NCBI GenBank assembly: GCA_030704615.1 | Contig: CM060732.1 | Location: 23,436,001-23,500,000, forward strand | Reading direction: 5' to 3' | Length of the DNA stretch: 64,000 nucleotides | Origin: Takakia lepidozioides | Lineage: Eukaryota; Streptophyta; Takakiopsida; Takakiales; Takakiaceae | Part shown: positions 23,320 to 35,887 of the stretch, one piece after another | How the letters are laid out: every line of letters starts with the position of its first letter | Position numbering within the stretch: position 1 is the stretch's first letter | Notes under the pieces: generated by a model | What the model was told of the DNA's origin: nothing | What the model saw: the letters and a program-made list of their open reading frames with translations, nothing else | Databases searched by the model: none | Position numbers and translations under genes: made by a program

Positions 23320-26300
23320 ATGGCGGGGAACAGTGTGCTGGTCGTTCCCCCCTTCGACTGTGCATGGCTGATGGGGGACGATCTACGGTTCGCCGAGGCT
23401 GGGCGGGGATGTGTGGAGTTCGAGGCACGCGCTGACAACGATGTCACGGTTGTGTTCAAGGAGCACGCAGGTACGTTGACTGAAGGTAGAGGAGGAAACT
23501 GGATTTGAAGGTCCCTTCCCACGAAGCACGGAAGGGGTGTAAGATCTCTAGGTCGATGGATATGTAGCTTTTGACTTGATCCTGCCGAGCAAAGTATGGT
23601 CTCGGTAGCATAGTTGAAAAATGTAGGAGGGGAAGGACAAAGCTCAATAAATGGCCTCTAAGCACTTCGTTTCTCACCGTCTAAAGAACTGGCAATTTAC
23701 TGGCATCGCATGATTTGGTTGATTGAGTAAGTAGTACGCATTGATGGAAGGCCTTATTCCCCAACAACTGAAATTCAAGTAGAGGGTCAACTGTAAGTGG
23801 TACTACTTAGAGGTGTTGCAGTGACTTACATGGAATGGTAAAGGGTTGGTGTTGTGACAAGGTCCTAATGCACTTGTAGTGTATGACCCTTGAGCTCATC
23901 GATACTGGCATTCTACAGCTGGACCTTACATACACACACACCCACCAACACTTGTACCCATGGCCAACACTTGTTTGTTTCATTTTCCATCTGATTGGCA
24001 CTTCTTTTGATGTTGTCATTGTATCAACTTTCCCAGTGTTGAAATTCGTGCTTTCTCAAAGGTGTACAGAATATTGAACCTATTTTGAGCAATAGCCTTG
24101 GGGTATGCAGGGAGCAAACACTACCGCACAGACAGTGGGCCAAACTATACAGTTATCCTGGGAAGCCATGGGAATCGACGGCTGAAGTTGTTGGTAGATG
24201 GCCAGACAGTGGTTGATGTAGCAGGCATTGTACTCTGCCCATCCAACTTTGAGCGTTATTGGGTAAGTATTTTGGATGGGACAATTACCGTTGGTAAGGG
24301 TGAGCCAGGCAAGGGGATTGTCTGCGAGTGGGCAGATACTAATCCCAATTGCAAAGTGCAGTATGTGGGTCTTAGTAGCTGGGACAAGCATGTAGGATAT
24401 CGCAATATCCGTGTACGCCCACCAGCGCAAAGCTTTGGGATGCCATCGAACGTGGAGGATCATGGGGTGGGGGGTGGTTTATCACAGTACTTGGAGTCTA
24501 TGGAGTTTTCAGATGTACAATTTATGGTGGGGCCTGCAAGGAGGATTGTGTCTGCTCATCGCATCCTTCTTGCTTCATGCTGTATTGGTTTTCCAGAATC
24601 CTCTGGGGACGGGATGGTTCGGCTCCCATCTGTTGAGTACTCTGTCTTGCACAATCTTCTTCAGTATATGTATTCTGGGCGGACACAGGTATTCCCCGTT
24701 TCCTTTTGTAACTTTTTTTTAAAAAAAAAGTTTCAGGGGCACGCAGTCAAGTGCTTGTTTGTTTTGGTAACAGAAGAGGTTATTAGTTGCCTGTCTGTTT
24801 GTGAATTACATTGTTAGCTTGGATAAGTGGGTCAGACTTCTTGCATAAGATGTAAGCATGAAAACCTCTTTAAGAAACAGCTGTAGGGCAATGGAGTGGC
24901 TCTTCACCAGAAGTAAAGTCCCTGATGAAAATATCCCTTAGACCCAAGGGTTTATGGACATTGCCCAGATAATTTGTTCAGTTTGATTAATGTGTACATA
25001 TGTTTCCTTTATGTCTATCTATCCTTTTTGTGGTTTCTTTCTGTGGAAAGGTTCCAGCAGACTGAGAAGTGTCCACAGTGGACAGGCTCTGAATTTTTCA
25101 CCAATCGTGTGTCTTAATCATCACCCAAACACTGAGTCGCGTGGCATGTTGTGTATGTGGTGGTGGTCAAGGTGGGTGAAACTGAGCTGGTGCATCTTCA
25201 AGAGCTTGCCGATGAGTTTGGCCTTCAAAGCCTTGCATTGCAATGTGAGCAGCTTAATAGGGCATTCACTGCAGAGAGAGACAAGGGATCAGCGGTCTGT
25301 AGGCCAGACCATAAAGTGGAGCTTCTTTATCACAACCCTGTTGCATTCTTTGAAAATCGTCCAGGATTTTCATCGAGCATCCCTGTTGATGCATCCAAGT
25401 TGATGGAGTTCCTGGAGAGCGGCCAATTTAGTGATGTCGAGCTTTTCATTGATGGCTATGGCAAGGTGGCACAAGCTCATAGGCTAGTCTTGAGTGCTTG
25501 GAGTGCTCCATTTGCAAAGGTCAGTATCAGTACAGACCGACAGTGTGTCCTGCATGCTTTATGTATCTTTCCTTGTTGAAGGAGACAGGCATGAGGAGAA
25601 AGCTACTCTCCAATTGTCCCAGCTCTGTTGACCTACACAATCATCTCTTGGCAGTCCCCTCATCAGAAGCTGGAGATCCTAAAGTCTTACATTCTGTATG
25701 TGATGAATAAGCCAATGATAACTTCAGTCAAGGATGGAAGTGAGTGCAGTTTTGTGCAACTCGGGAGTAGGTAGAACTCAATTAAACTTTGGTGAGGGGT
25801 TTATGTATTGTTGCACTTACAACATACTACTGACAGGTGATATTCATCTTCCCCTGGGTGCGCAGATGTTCACAAATGGGATGTGTGAAACCAGTATTGG
25901 GCAGGTAGTGATCCGGGATGTAGCCCCCGAACCCTTTATGGTCATGCTCCAGTTCATGTACCGTGGCCACCTTGAGCTCGGCGAGACAGACAATCGTGGG
26001 GCACTTTTGCTACCTCTGTTGCTACTGGCTGACCAGTTTGCTGTTCAACTTCTTCAACAGGAATGTTGCACTCACCTGATCAATTACCTCACCGAGGTAA
26101 ATTTCGGATCCTCCCATGGGGTTTTGGTCTCATCAGTTTTCCTTTTACTTTTGGGTGTTGCCTTGAAGAGAGCATTAGATGGATAGGATTTCTTAGCAAA
26201 AGGTCTGCTACTTACCTGAGATGTTGAGGCAAATCCATCCATCACTTTCCATAAGTGCAACGGATTATGCAGGGTTAGCATCTCTTCTATGTTCCAGGCA

Positions 26301-29300
26301 TCCCGAGACAGAGTTTCCCAGTTTTGACACGAGTGTTGCGCTTGACATATTTTTATCTGCAGGCTGGCTCTGGTGGTCAGGAAGCAACATGTCTCTACTT
26401 CGACCTCTGCCTGTAATGATGAGTGGGAATCAGGCATATGGCTCTACATAGCAGCTGCTCACTGGTCACGGGGGGCTGTCCAGGCTGCTTGAAGAGGCTA
26501 ACTCAGATGGGTCCTCCTTGATTTGCGATGCAGGACTCTGTTTGTGCTATACTGCAGGTGGCGGCGTCCATGCCTTCCTGTGGGGCTTTGAGGGATGCGT
26601 GTGAGGACTGCTGTGCACGCCACTTTGACTACTGCATTGTCCCTCCAGCTACTGAGTTCCGGGAGCTCGAAGCTCCATGCCTATTGCGAATCTTGCAGGT
26701 TTGGCATTGCACTCCATTACTAGCACCTGGTGCTCAAAAAGTAGGTGGAACTTTCACATCACACATAAATGGTTGGTTCTCAAATTCCGCAGTTTGGTCA
26801 GTCTTACAGTCCTGTAGTCTCACTGGGGTGAGTAGAAACATGTGGGTTGACACAGAAGCCATAGCAGACTCTGCCCATGATCCGATAAGAAGGCGAGATA
26901 CCCCGGTGTGGCAGTCAGAAGAGTAGAGCAATCTGGACATGATACGTATATCATGTTGTCAAATCCAATGGGTGGAATGAGAGAGTCTTTGGGACGATTG
27001 CCATTCCCCTGTAAAATTTGGTGCCTAGACTGAATTGGATGTGATTTGTGAGAACTGAACCCATCGAATCCCAAGGAGATTGCACAAGTGCTTAAACTTG
27101 CCAGATCTTGATAAACCCTGTGGATCGGTGACCTGCTTGACAGTGTCATGCCCTTGCCAGAACGAGCAATACATATATTGACAAGTCAGGTAGCTGACAT
27201 CCTTTCTGACTTATGTTGGTCTCTCATTATCAGCACCCAGGTTTATGGGTCACATCGGAAGAGAAAGTTTTGGACGCCATCATGATGTGGGGTGTCAACA
27301 CGGACGGAATTTATGGGTGGGAGGATGCCAACAAGCATGCAGAGGTCCTAGGTGCTGTTCAAAGATTTGAGCAACGGATGGATGATCTAAAGCTTTTGCT
27401 ACCCCTTGTGCGCTTCTCTCTCATGTCCCTTCCAGTTTTGCAGATGGTGAGACTGCAATCTGTTTCCTTCTCCTGGTCAATGATGTTAGACATGGTACAT
27501 ATTATCCTGTTGGAATAAGTGCATGGTAAAGTTCAGGCATGTATTCTCTCTTGAGAGAGCCACTTCGTCTGTGTCTCATCTGATGTTTTTGGAAGTGGCG
27601 TCTTGTTGTTCTTCTTTCATCACATGGGCCTTTGGGAAAAATTGTGGGACTGTAAAGTTTCAACCTTTCTGTTTCTGTGTGTGTGTGTGTGTGTGTGTCT
27701 CTCTCTCTCTCTCTCTCTGTCTCTCATCAGCCCCTGACAAAGGTAGGTTCTGTCCCTTTGTGTTCTGTTCAAACTGGGCGCGGGGTCAATGGCCACAAGG
27801 CTACGGCAAACAACGTCTTATGAGTACATTCTCTCTCTCTCCATGCACATACTACGGCAAACAATGTCTTATGAGTACATTCTCTCCATGCACATGCTGA
27901 TGTTCTTTCTTGCGTTTGGGCTGAATATGTACCTTGGTAGGTGAAAACCGACTTCCAAAGGTTCGTATCGTGTTTGGACTGGCTTGAAAGCTACCCCATA
28001 ACCTATGTGTGTGAGGGACAGTCTTAATTTGACAGATATAGGTGGTGTGGTTACTATATAATGTAGAATCAAGATCATCTGAACTACTCCAAGCCGAACG
28101 TCAAAGCACAAACAGTTTGCCCTTGGTTTAATGTATTGGTGTTTGTGCAGTTGCAAAATGCAGACCTTTGCACTCTGAGTAAATTAGTGCCAGCAGTAAA
28201 AGACCTGGTGAGTTTGTGGCTCCTCTTTCTGGGGTATAACAGATGTAATATGTTAAAGGTTTGCTCACATAACTTTGTAGGCATCTATTTTATCAACAAG
28301 CGCACCAACAATCACGAGGCCTCTGGCACTAACATGGACTATCGAACACTCCTTTAGGGGTTACCCACTGGACTGAGCAACAAATGTCACCTAGCTACGT
28401 GCCCACCGGTCAGAATTTGAAGCCAAAAGGGTCTGATGTGGGAAGGGTCTGATAAGTAGGGGCACGTCCACAGGGGAAAAAGAGAAATCCCAGTCACATT
28501 GTTAAAAAGTTACTAAGTCTTATCTGAGGCTGTTGGCCCAATGGCTAGGGGAGGTCGTATAAGTCATGTTGGCAATAGCTGTCATGTATTCTTTCACAAT
28601 GCATCATCGGCAAAAGCTAATATGTGGACTGCACAGGCTACAGAAGCAATCGAATATCTGGACCAAGATCTTACATCGTCTAATCAACAAAAGTGAGTTC
28701 CTTTGCTTGATGAAACTTGTGATAATCAGTATAATGTGCTACTCAATGAGGCTATCGAAGTACAAGAATCGCGAGTTTCATGAAAGGCAGTGACAGTCAA
28801 GATCCTTATATGCAACAGAGCAATTCTATGGGAATCTCAGAAAGGATTGGAGGAGACAATGTCTGGTACCACTTCAGGGATTCAGAATAGGTGAATTGTT
28901 CAAAGCAGGTTCTGGAGTACCTGATCATGTGCATGCTATGGCAACTTTCATTGGTCTAACTTTGGATTTCTTACATTCAGACCATTTCTGTTCCCCTGGT
29001 TCAGCCGCATAACTAGTTGATGGCAGCTGGTTCCGCATTGTGGTGGTATGCAATGCCGGGGTGTTAGAGAACCAAATGTCAATTGAATGCCTCATGTTTA
29101 ATCCCAAGGCATCAAGAGCCATATGGGTTTGCGGGAGGGGTGCAGTTCACATTATTGCTAAGTAGGAGGTCAGGTACAACATTTCCTCAAGGTATTGGCG
29201 TTCCTATGAATAATATGACCAAGTGTGGTTGATCCAAGGTTCATGCTGAAAATTTCTGTAATTGCTTGTGCTTGATATAGGCAAATATTTCAGACACTGG

Positions 29301-31523
29301 ACATGCGTACTCAAGGCCGCCTGGTCAATTTTCAAACAAGATCTCAACTATTCAGCCGCCGCCTTTCCACATACAAGGAGCTGCTCTACATTTGTGACGG
29401 AGACTGCAATGGGGTGATCTATTATGTTGGCACATCTTATGGGCTCCATCCCTGGATGAATCCAGTTGTAACAAAGGTACTAAACTTACCGTGTTGGTCA
29501 TAGAGCCCACCCACAAAATGGGGCTGTATCTGCAAGGGGAAGAGGCTCTTATTTACGGTAACAGCTGGCGTCATCTCTCTTGTTGGTCACTCGATCTGGA
29601 TAACCTTGTTTTTGCTTGGCGTATCTAGTTGTGGAACTGAAGCTTTCCTCAAGAATGGGGTATTATTGGCCATAACTGCATCCAATAAGTACAGGGGTTT
29701 GCACACATGTGATTGAAGTCACAGTTGGCAGAAGGCATATTGAATAGTTTAGCTATTTAGAACAGGCTGTGTAAGGTGGTTAGTGACCACAATTTAGTGG
29801 GGCCTTGAGCATGGGAGGTGGGGATAAGCGTGGCATCTCATTTTCTCGCCACACCAACCCTTTTGTGTTATACACCCCTAGCAAATAGCAGAGTTTTGCA
29901 AAGTACCGTTGCATCTAAAAAGCTGCTGCTGTGGCAGAGGCTAGTGGTCTCAGCAAGCAGTCCTCCATCTCGTTACACTGATTCTAAGGCTCTCGTGTCC
30001 CGCAATTATCAGGTACTTCTTTTCTATGTCAGCATTCTTTTGACTATGACACTTCTCTTCAACTCTATGAACATTACTAAAAGGAAAACCATTGCTTTAA
30101 CAATGAAAAAAGAAATATACTTTATTTTTTTTCTACTTCTACTTGTCATCTGTTTTCTAGATGGTGCAAGGAAACAACAGCCAAACCAGAAAACAACTCG
30201 AGCCTACGCTGTTACGCAGTGCCAAAGCGCTGTTAGCCCCATGCCATACCATATCCACACAGAACCCTGTTCTGTCCTTCTGCAATTGATATACAGAGGA
30301 ACACCAAAAGCGAAGGCAGCTTTCTGGGTCTCTACCGACGCTGAGGTGCGAAAGAACGGGGAGCTTAAACACAGCCAAGTGTCCACTCCGATTGCGAGGT
30401 CAGAGTGTGCATCCAGCTATTTCAGGGAAACGTTGATGCAGATGTACCATTCTTCAACATCAGACAAACCCGTGGGAAGTGCGTTGGTATCAAGAGCACC
30501 CAGTAGACACTATGAATATAGGAAGATAGAGGATATGAAAAAGCTGATGGTGCATTGCAACGAGAAGGCGAGGCTTCCATTTCAGGCGAAGTTCAATAGT
30601 GAATGTTTTTTACAAATCGATGTTATTGGGATATTTGGTGTGTTTCTATGTAGGGTACGTCATTTGCTGGACCTTGCAATGAGGGCGGGCGAATCTCAGC
30701 CTGGTGGAAAGTTGATCTGGGAGAGGATCATCAGGTGAGTTGCTTGGGAAGTCTCTCCAGGCGCAAATTGCTTCAGGACTTGTTTTTGTTATTTGGCTAC
30801 TCTGTTTTGAATGTAAAGGCAAGATGCAGGGTCTCACTTAAAGTGTTACTGTGCAGCTTATGTGCAATTACTACACTGTGCGTCAGGATGGTTCCACTAA
30901 TTTCCCCTGCAATTGGAGCCTGCAGGTAAAACCCCATGTCACTGTCTCAATCTCTGTCTAGAGGTCTTTCTGTTTCTTTTGTGGAATAGGAGTACTATTC
31001 AATCTCATGCCAGGGGAGGAGTTCGATAGAACAATTGGATGGTCCTGATGATGGATTTTAGGATGTGTTTCTGAGCTCTTATACAATGGAGCCGCATTAA
31101 AGACACAGGTAGAAAACAACTCCCCTGCACAAACTAGTTTCATGTTGTATGACTGTATGTTGCTGATAAGACCCTAGACCTTGGGGTGCGCATTCTAGGA
31201 AATAAACAATCCTGCACTAGGTGAGCTTCCTTTAAGCCATTTATAAGGCAGTCAATCACTTCTTAAGGCAAGATCAGTTAATCAAATTCAGGATGGCACT
31301 GCAGGGCTCTACGGATGGACACCATTGGACGGAACTGCGTACACATCAAAATGAACAGACAATCTACAGGCCGGGTCAGTATGCGTCCTGGCCGGTCTTT
31401 GGCGCCCGGGCGTTACTCCCATTCCGTTACTTCAGGGTTGTCCTCCTGGGCCCCACAACAAGCACCTCAAATCAGTGGAACCTATGCCTCTGCTACATAG
31501 AGCTTTATGGGCATTTCCGATAG
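23320..31523 (+). CDS. BTB/POZ domain protein, At2g30600 homologue
   Basis: Thirteen exons keep phase: 23320-23470, 24111-24688, 25172-25519, 25866-26096, 26534-26698, 27234-27446, 28151-28207, 28637-28692, 29281-29476, 29938-30012, 30654-30734, 30857-30925 and 31305-31523. They encode 812 aa, close to the 809 aa of the Arabidopsis protein. The N-terminus (FDCAWLMGDDLRFAEAGRG, YVGLSSWDKHVGYRN) is the farnesoic-acid-O-methyltransferase-like domain. A first BTB starts near residue 180 (MEFSDVQFMVG) and a second near 324 (ESGQFSDVELFIDG). A BACK-like helical region follows. The C-terminus (YICDGDCNGVIYYVGTSYG, FAGPCNEGGRISAWWKVDLG, GSTDGHHWTELR, CYIELYGHFR) is discoidin/F5-8C-like. BTB proteins often serve as CUL3 ubiquitin-ligase adaptors; substrate and role here are unknown. 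Exon 9 is taken from 29,281 because only that acceptor restores the phase left by exon 8. Confidence 0.94.
27676..27725 (+). repeat. Compound (TG)n(TC)n microsatellite in BTB intron 6
   Basis: About eleven TG repeats run directly into about ten TC repeats. It lies inside the intron 27447-28150. Confidence 0.9.
27801..27899 (+). repeat. 51-bp tandem duplication in BTB intron 6
   Basis: CTACGGCAAACAAYGTCTTA at 27,801 recurs at 27,852 with the same downstream ATGAGTACATTCTCTC...CCATGCACAT. The second copy has lost a few CT repeats. Confidence 0.85.
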
Positions 31524-32962
31524 AGTACATCTGTCATCTTTGTCGTCTGTGACAGCATTGACCAACCCTCTTACTGTATATACCCCTCAAAAAGGAACTA
31601 GGCGGTTTTGCCTACCCTACCGAGGATAGAGGTAGGTTGACTTTGAGTTTAAGGCAGGCTATTTTGTTTTGCGTCAGAGTAAAGAGTTCCATTTGAAGGT
31701 GGGTGGTAGGGTGCTTGAAATGCCTTGGGTATTGTCCAGATGGTGCTTTATGACAAGGTAGGATGCAGTACATAGTACATAGTCTGGAAATAGCGGTACT
31801 CTTAAACTGTTTCTGTTGTTAATCGATGAATTGGTTAAGGCTAGCAGCCTTGCCATGTAGACTCTGAAGAATCTTGTGCAGAGTCAAAAGGCACCTAGCC
31901 AAATAGTGAGAAAATAACAGCATGAAGCAATGTTATAGGATATGAGTTGAAACTAGAACCTCTATTGGGCTGGGAGTCAGATGGTCTGTTCCAAGTTCTT
32001 CAAAATGACAGGATGAAACTTTATCCCAAAACTTGCATGTGAGGAAGCAAAAATTCCAACTGTTTGCACAACAATTGAGCATCGCACCAGAACTGGCTAG
32101 AAATCCTTCTGATGACTGTGCCCTCACAGCCAGAGGAGCATTAAGCCTCTCATTATTCACATAAATATCCCTTGGTTGCGTGTAATTTTATTGATATTAA
32201 TTCAACCAACATGTCGGACCAAAAGCTTCAGTTTTGGGATGGTGGACGGTTAGCAAGAGAAAAAGACCTCACTTTTCTTGAAGGGGATTTCAGGAGAGTT
32301 TTTTTTCGCTTGTTTGAGATTGGCAGCTCAAGTAGTTACTGAGAACACTGAGTCACACCAGGTTAGAGACCTGCGTAGGTGGACCGACACTGGCAGTATC
32401 ACTTATTGTGAGGGAGTCAAGCGGCATTAATCAATAACATACCCAAATACCCTTACAATCACTATATGAAACTTTCAAGCAGCCACCATGGGATTGGATC
32501 TTGGTGGGTTAAGGATAGCTTTTGACAATATTCATGCAAGTTCGTCAAGGGCTCCATCCAAAGCCACCCCACAAGAAACAAACAAACATCTGCAAAAGTT
32601 AAGATGCTGAACAAACTTGTGCACAGGGCTGCCCCTCTAATCAAGCTCATCAAAATTCGTATTCACTTCCATCTTCAAGCTTTGGAGAAGCTCCACCACC
32701 CAAACCCAGAATTAGGACAGCACTCTGATTTCCATCTACTGTCACCAAAGTCAGTCCAATATCACCCCTTCAGTCAAGTGCAATTATGGGCTTCCCACCT
32801 ATGCCGGGTAGACCCCACTATCATTTCCCGTGGATATGCCATAGGAAATGCACTCAACAGTACATCATGGTCAATACTCTCAGGAAATGGTGGATGATCT
32901 GAGTAGCTACACAGATCACTGAATGAAGCAAGACACTCGCATCTTTCCAAGAAAACATCCTT
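31524..32962. other. Convergent intergenic region between BTB and PPR genes
   Basis: It lies between the 3' ends of the plus-strand BTB gene and the minus-strand PPR gene. Frames are short and unrecognised. It should contain both 3' UTRs; no terminator-like structure or repeat stands out. Confidence 0.5.
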
Positions 32963-35887
32963 TCACCAGTAATCCCCACAAGAACAAATCCCGTCTTCAA
33001 AGTGGTGAAAGCGGTTAGCGTCCCGTACAACAATTGCTCGGCCAACAATCTTTGAGATGAATTTGGTGGAGGTGTGGCAGTCACCACACACTCGAAGATT
33101 CTTGATGAGACGGAGAGGCGTCCTGGGGGTCGTGCTGATCAGCCCCAAACCAATGGCCAGCTTCTCACTGTGGTGGCAAAGAGAAAATTCCTTTTCCTCC
33201 TCCCCCACATCATGCAATACAAAGCGCGTGTCAGGCACATACCCCGCCTTCTTCATCTGCCCAGACAATCTTCTCAGCTCAGCATGGATTTCCTTAATTC
33301 TGGGATGCAACTTGTCAGCTACAACGAAGGTGTGTACCCTGTTGCCAACCTCAATGCAGCAGCGACCTGGCTCCTTTCTAACCCCTTTGACCTTCATCAT
33401 TCTTCTCACCTTTGCAGTATCATCCCACCTGCCAGCTGCAGCATAGATGTTTGAGAGCAACACATAAGTCGCAGCATCCTGTTCATCCCACATGAGGATA
33501 GATGTTGCTGCACGTTCAGCCATCTCCACATTGCCATGGATTCTGCAGGCACCAAGCAAGGCCTTCCACACCACAGCATCCGGATTGATGCGCATTTTAT
33601 TAATCAGGTCCACTGCCTCATCCAGTTGTCCTGCACGTCCAAGAAGGTCCACCAAGCAGCCAAAGTGCTCTACTGTCGGAATGACACCATGATCTTGACT
33701 CAGGGCATCAAAGTAGCGTCTTCCTTCATTCAGTAGGCCAGCGTGGCTGCATGCAGAGAGAACACATGTAAAGGTGATACTGTCCGGCTTCAAGCCGTTC
33801 TTTTGCATTCCTTCAAATAGTTGCACGACCTCCCTATGACAACCATGCTGTGCATACCCTGCGAGCATCGCGTTCCACGACACCACATTTCGTTCAGCCA
33901 TATTGTCGAACACTCCCTTTGCATCCTCGATGCTCCCACATTTGGCATACATGTCCACCAGGGTATTGTTCAGGATCACATTTGGTACAATTCCAGCTCT
34001 GACGATGTCTACATGCACCTCTTTGCCCTTTTCCAGGGCTGCCAAGCTTGCACACGCATTGCAAACGCTCACAAACGTGATGTGGTCGGGCTTCACCCCT
34101 TCGCACATCATTTGTTCATACGTCTCCAAAGCCTCCATCCCACGCCCCTGCTGTGCATACCCTGCGAGCATCGCGTTCCACGACACCACATTTCGTTCAG
34201 CCATATTCTTGAACACTCCCTTTGCATCCTCGATGCTCCCACATTTGGCATACATGTCCACCAGGGTATTGTTCAGGATCACATCTGGTACGATTCCAGC
34301 TCTGACGATCTCGCCATGCACCTCTTTGCCCTTTTTCAGGGCTGCCAGGCTTGCACACGCACTGCAAACGCACACAAACGTGATGTGGTCGGGCTTCACC
34401 CCTTCGCACATCATTTGTTTATACGTCTCCAAAGCCTCCATCCCGCGCCCCTGCTGTGCATACCCTGCGAGCATCGCGTTCCACGACACCACATTTCGTT
34501 CAGCCATATTATCGAACACTCCCTTTGCATCCTTGATGCTCCCACATTTGGCATACATGTCCACCAGGGTATTGTTCAGAATCACATCTGGTACGATTCC
34601 AGCTCTGACGATCTCGCCATGCACCTCTTTACCCTTTTCCAGGGCTGCCAGGCTTGCACAAGCACTGCAAACACACACAAATGTGATGTGGTTGGGCTTC
34701 ACCCCTTCCGCACTCATTTGCTCATACGTCTCCAAAGCCTCCATCCCGCGCCCCTGCTGTGCATACCCTGAGAGCATCGCATTCCACGACACCACATCTC
34801 GTTCAGCCATATTGTCGAACGCTCCCTTTGCATGCTCGATGCTCCCACATTTGGCATACATGTCCACCAGGGCAGTGTTCAGGATCACATCTGGTACGAT
34901 TCCAGCTCTGACGATCTCGCCATGCACCTCTTTGCCCTTTTCCAGGGCTGCCAGGCTTGCACACGCATTGCAAACGCACACAAACGTGATGTGGTTGGGC
35001 TTCACCCCTTCGCACATCATTTGCTCATACGTCTCCAAAGCCTCCATCCCGCGCCCCTGCTGTGCATATCCTGCGAGCATCGCGTTCCACGACACCACAT
35101 TTCGTTCAGCCATATTGTCGAACACTCCCTTTGCATCCTCGATGCTCCCACATTTGGCAAACATGTCCACCAGGGCAGTGTTCAGGATCACATCTGGTAC
35201 AATTCCAGCTCTGACAATGTCGCCACGCACCTCTTTGCCCTTTTCCAGGGCTGCAAGGCTTGCACACGCACTGCAAACGCACACAAACGTGATGTGGTTG
35301 GGCTTCACCCCTTCCCCCATCATTTGCTCATAGGTCTCCAAAGCATTCCTACCACACCCATGCTTGGTAAATCCTGCCAACATTATATTCCACGTGATCA
35401 AAGATCGTTGAGGCATTCTGTTGAACACTTGGTGAGCATCCATGATGCTCCCGCACTTAACATACATGTTGACAAGGGTGTTGAGGAGAAAAACATTTGG
35501 CATGCATCCACTTTGGATAATGTGAGTGTGCACCTGCTTTCCAGCTTCCAGGCCTTTCACCTTGATGCACTTATGCAAGAGACAGACATATGTTTCTGAA
35601 TCTGCTGAAATGCCTCCTTGGTTTAAAATCTGTAGAGCCTCTTTCAGTCTGCCTGCCTCACAAAGCATCTTCACATGCCCAAAAGTGCCAGAAGAGGCAT
35701 TGTGGACTCCCTCTCTTGATCCTCTTCCAGAAGCTCTGGTCACGGTTGAGGTGCCTGATTTTATCAACTGTGCCGCTGCAGCTGCTGCCTTTAGTTGACC
35801 ATCTACCCATGCAGGTTTCTTGTAGCTATTGATCCACAGGGAATCATAGATAATCTTGTGCTTGAAATCTGGCCCTCTTGGATGAAT
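32963..35887 (-). CDS. PPR-DYW organelle RNA-editing factor, with an OSB-type PDF exon fused at the 5' end
   Basis: One uninterrupted frame. From the first in-frame ATG (35668, LCEAGRLKEAL follows) to TGA at 32965 it encodes about 901 aa. It is a PLS-type pentatricopeptide protein. Early motifs (TYVCLLHKC, VHTHIIQSG) are followed by five nearly identical 101-residue P-L-S triplets (VKPNHITFVCVC, KGKEVHGEIV, NTLVDMYAKCGSIEDA, AERNVVSWNAMLAGYAQ) at about 35,360-33,840. An E/E+ region follows, then a full DYW domain with HSEK, CGDCH and the terminal CSCGDYW. DYW proteins edit C to U in plastid or mitochondrial RNA; the DYW domain is the deaminase. The frame stays open upstream of the ATG through 35887, encoding the second half of an OSB PDF motif (RGPDFKHK, SLWINSYKKPAWVDGQL) behind a consensus acceptor. 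Translation may start at 35668, or the exon may be spliced to upstream OSB-like exons. Confidence 0.92.
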   Translation of the reverse strand: MHPRGPDFKHKIIYDSLWINSYKKPAWVDGQLKAAAAAAQLIKSGTSTVTRASGRGSREGVHNASSGTFGHVKMLCEAGRLKEALQILNQGGISADSETYVCLLHKCIKVKGLEAGKQVHTHIIQSGCMPNVFLLNTLVNMYVKCGSIMDAHQVFNRMPQRSLITWNIMLAGFTKHGCGRNALETYEQMMGEGVKPNHITFVCVCSACASLAALEKGKEVRGDIVRAGIVPDVILNTALVDMFAKCGSIEDAKGVFDNMAERNVVSWNAMLAGYAQQGRGMEALETYEQMMCEGVKPNHITFVCVCNACASLAALEKGKEVHGEIVRAGIVPDVILNTALVDMYAKCGSIEHAKGAFDNMAERDVVSWNAMLSGYAQQGRGMEALETYEQMSAEGVKPNHITFVCVCSACASLAALEKGKEVHGEIVRAGIVPDVILNNTLVDMYAKCGSIKDAKGVFDNMAERNVVSWNAMLAGYAQQGRGMEALETYKQMMCEGVKPDHITFVCVCSACASLAALKKGKEVHGEIVRAGIVPDVILNNTLVDMYAKCGSIEDAKGVFKNMAERNVVSWNAMLAGYAQQGRGMEALETYEQMMCEGVKPDHITFVSVCNACASLAALEKGKEVHVDIVRAGIVPNVILNNTLVDMYAKCGSIEDAKGVFDNMAERNVVSWNAMLAGYAQHGCHREVVQLFEGMQKNGLKPDSITFTCVLSACSHAGLLNEGRRYFDALSQDHGVIPTVEHFGCLVDLLGRAGQLDEAVDLINKMRINPDAVVWKALLGACRIHGNVEMAERAATSILMWDEQDAATYVLLSNIYAAAGRWDDTAKVRRMMKVKGVRKEPGRCCIEVGNRVHTFVVADKLHPRIKEIHAELRRLSGQMKKAGYVPDTRFVLHDVGEEEKEFSLCHHSEKLAIGLGLISTTPRTPLRLIKNLRVCGDCHTSTKFISKIVGRAIVVRDANRFHHFEDGICSCGDYW
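33840..35360 (-). repeat. Five 303-bp tandem repeats encoding PPR triplets
   Basis: Five in-frame units of 101 codons differ by only a few residues (for example NHITF or DHITF, NTALVDMF or NNTLVDMY). Each holds three PPR motifs. The high identity at DNA level points to recent unequal exchange or conversion inside the gene. The number of RNA-contacting motifs, and so the target, may differ between alleles. Confidence 0.9.

Noticed and set aside
28350-28570. Possible tRNA gene suggested by A-box- and B-box-like sequences
   Set aside because: No cloverleaf could be drawn; at most it is a SINE-like relic in a BTB intron.
29818-30738. 306-codon plus-strand frame
   Set aside because: It reads through BTB exons 10 and 11 and the whole intron between them; only the parts with family similarity are exons.
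33821-35333. Long plus-strand frames (316 and 476 codons) over the PPR gene
   Set aside because: They are antisense images of the 303-bp PPR repeats; the minus-strand frame carries all PPR and DYW motifs.
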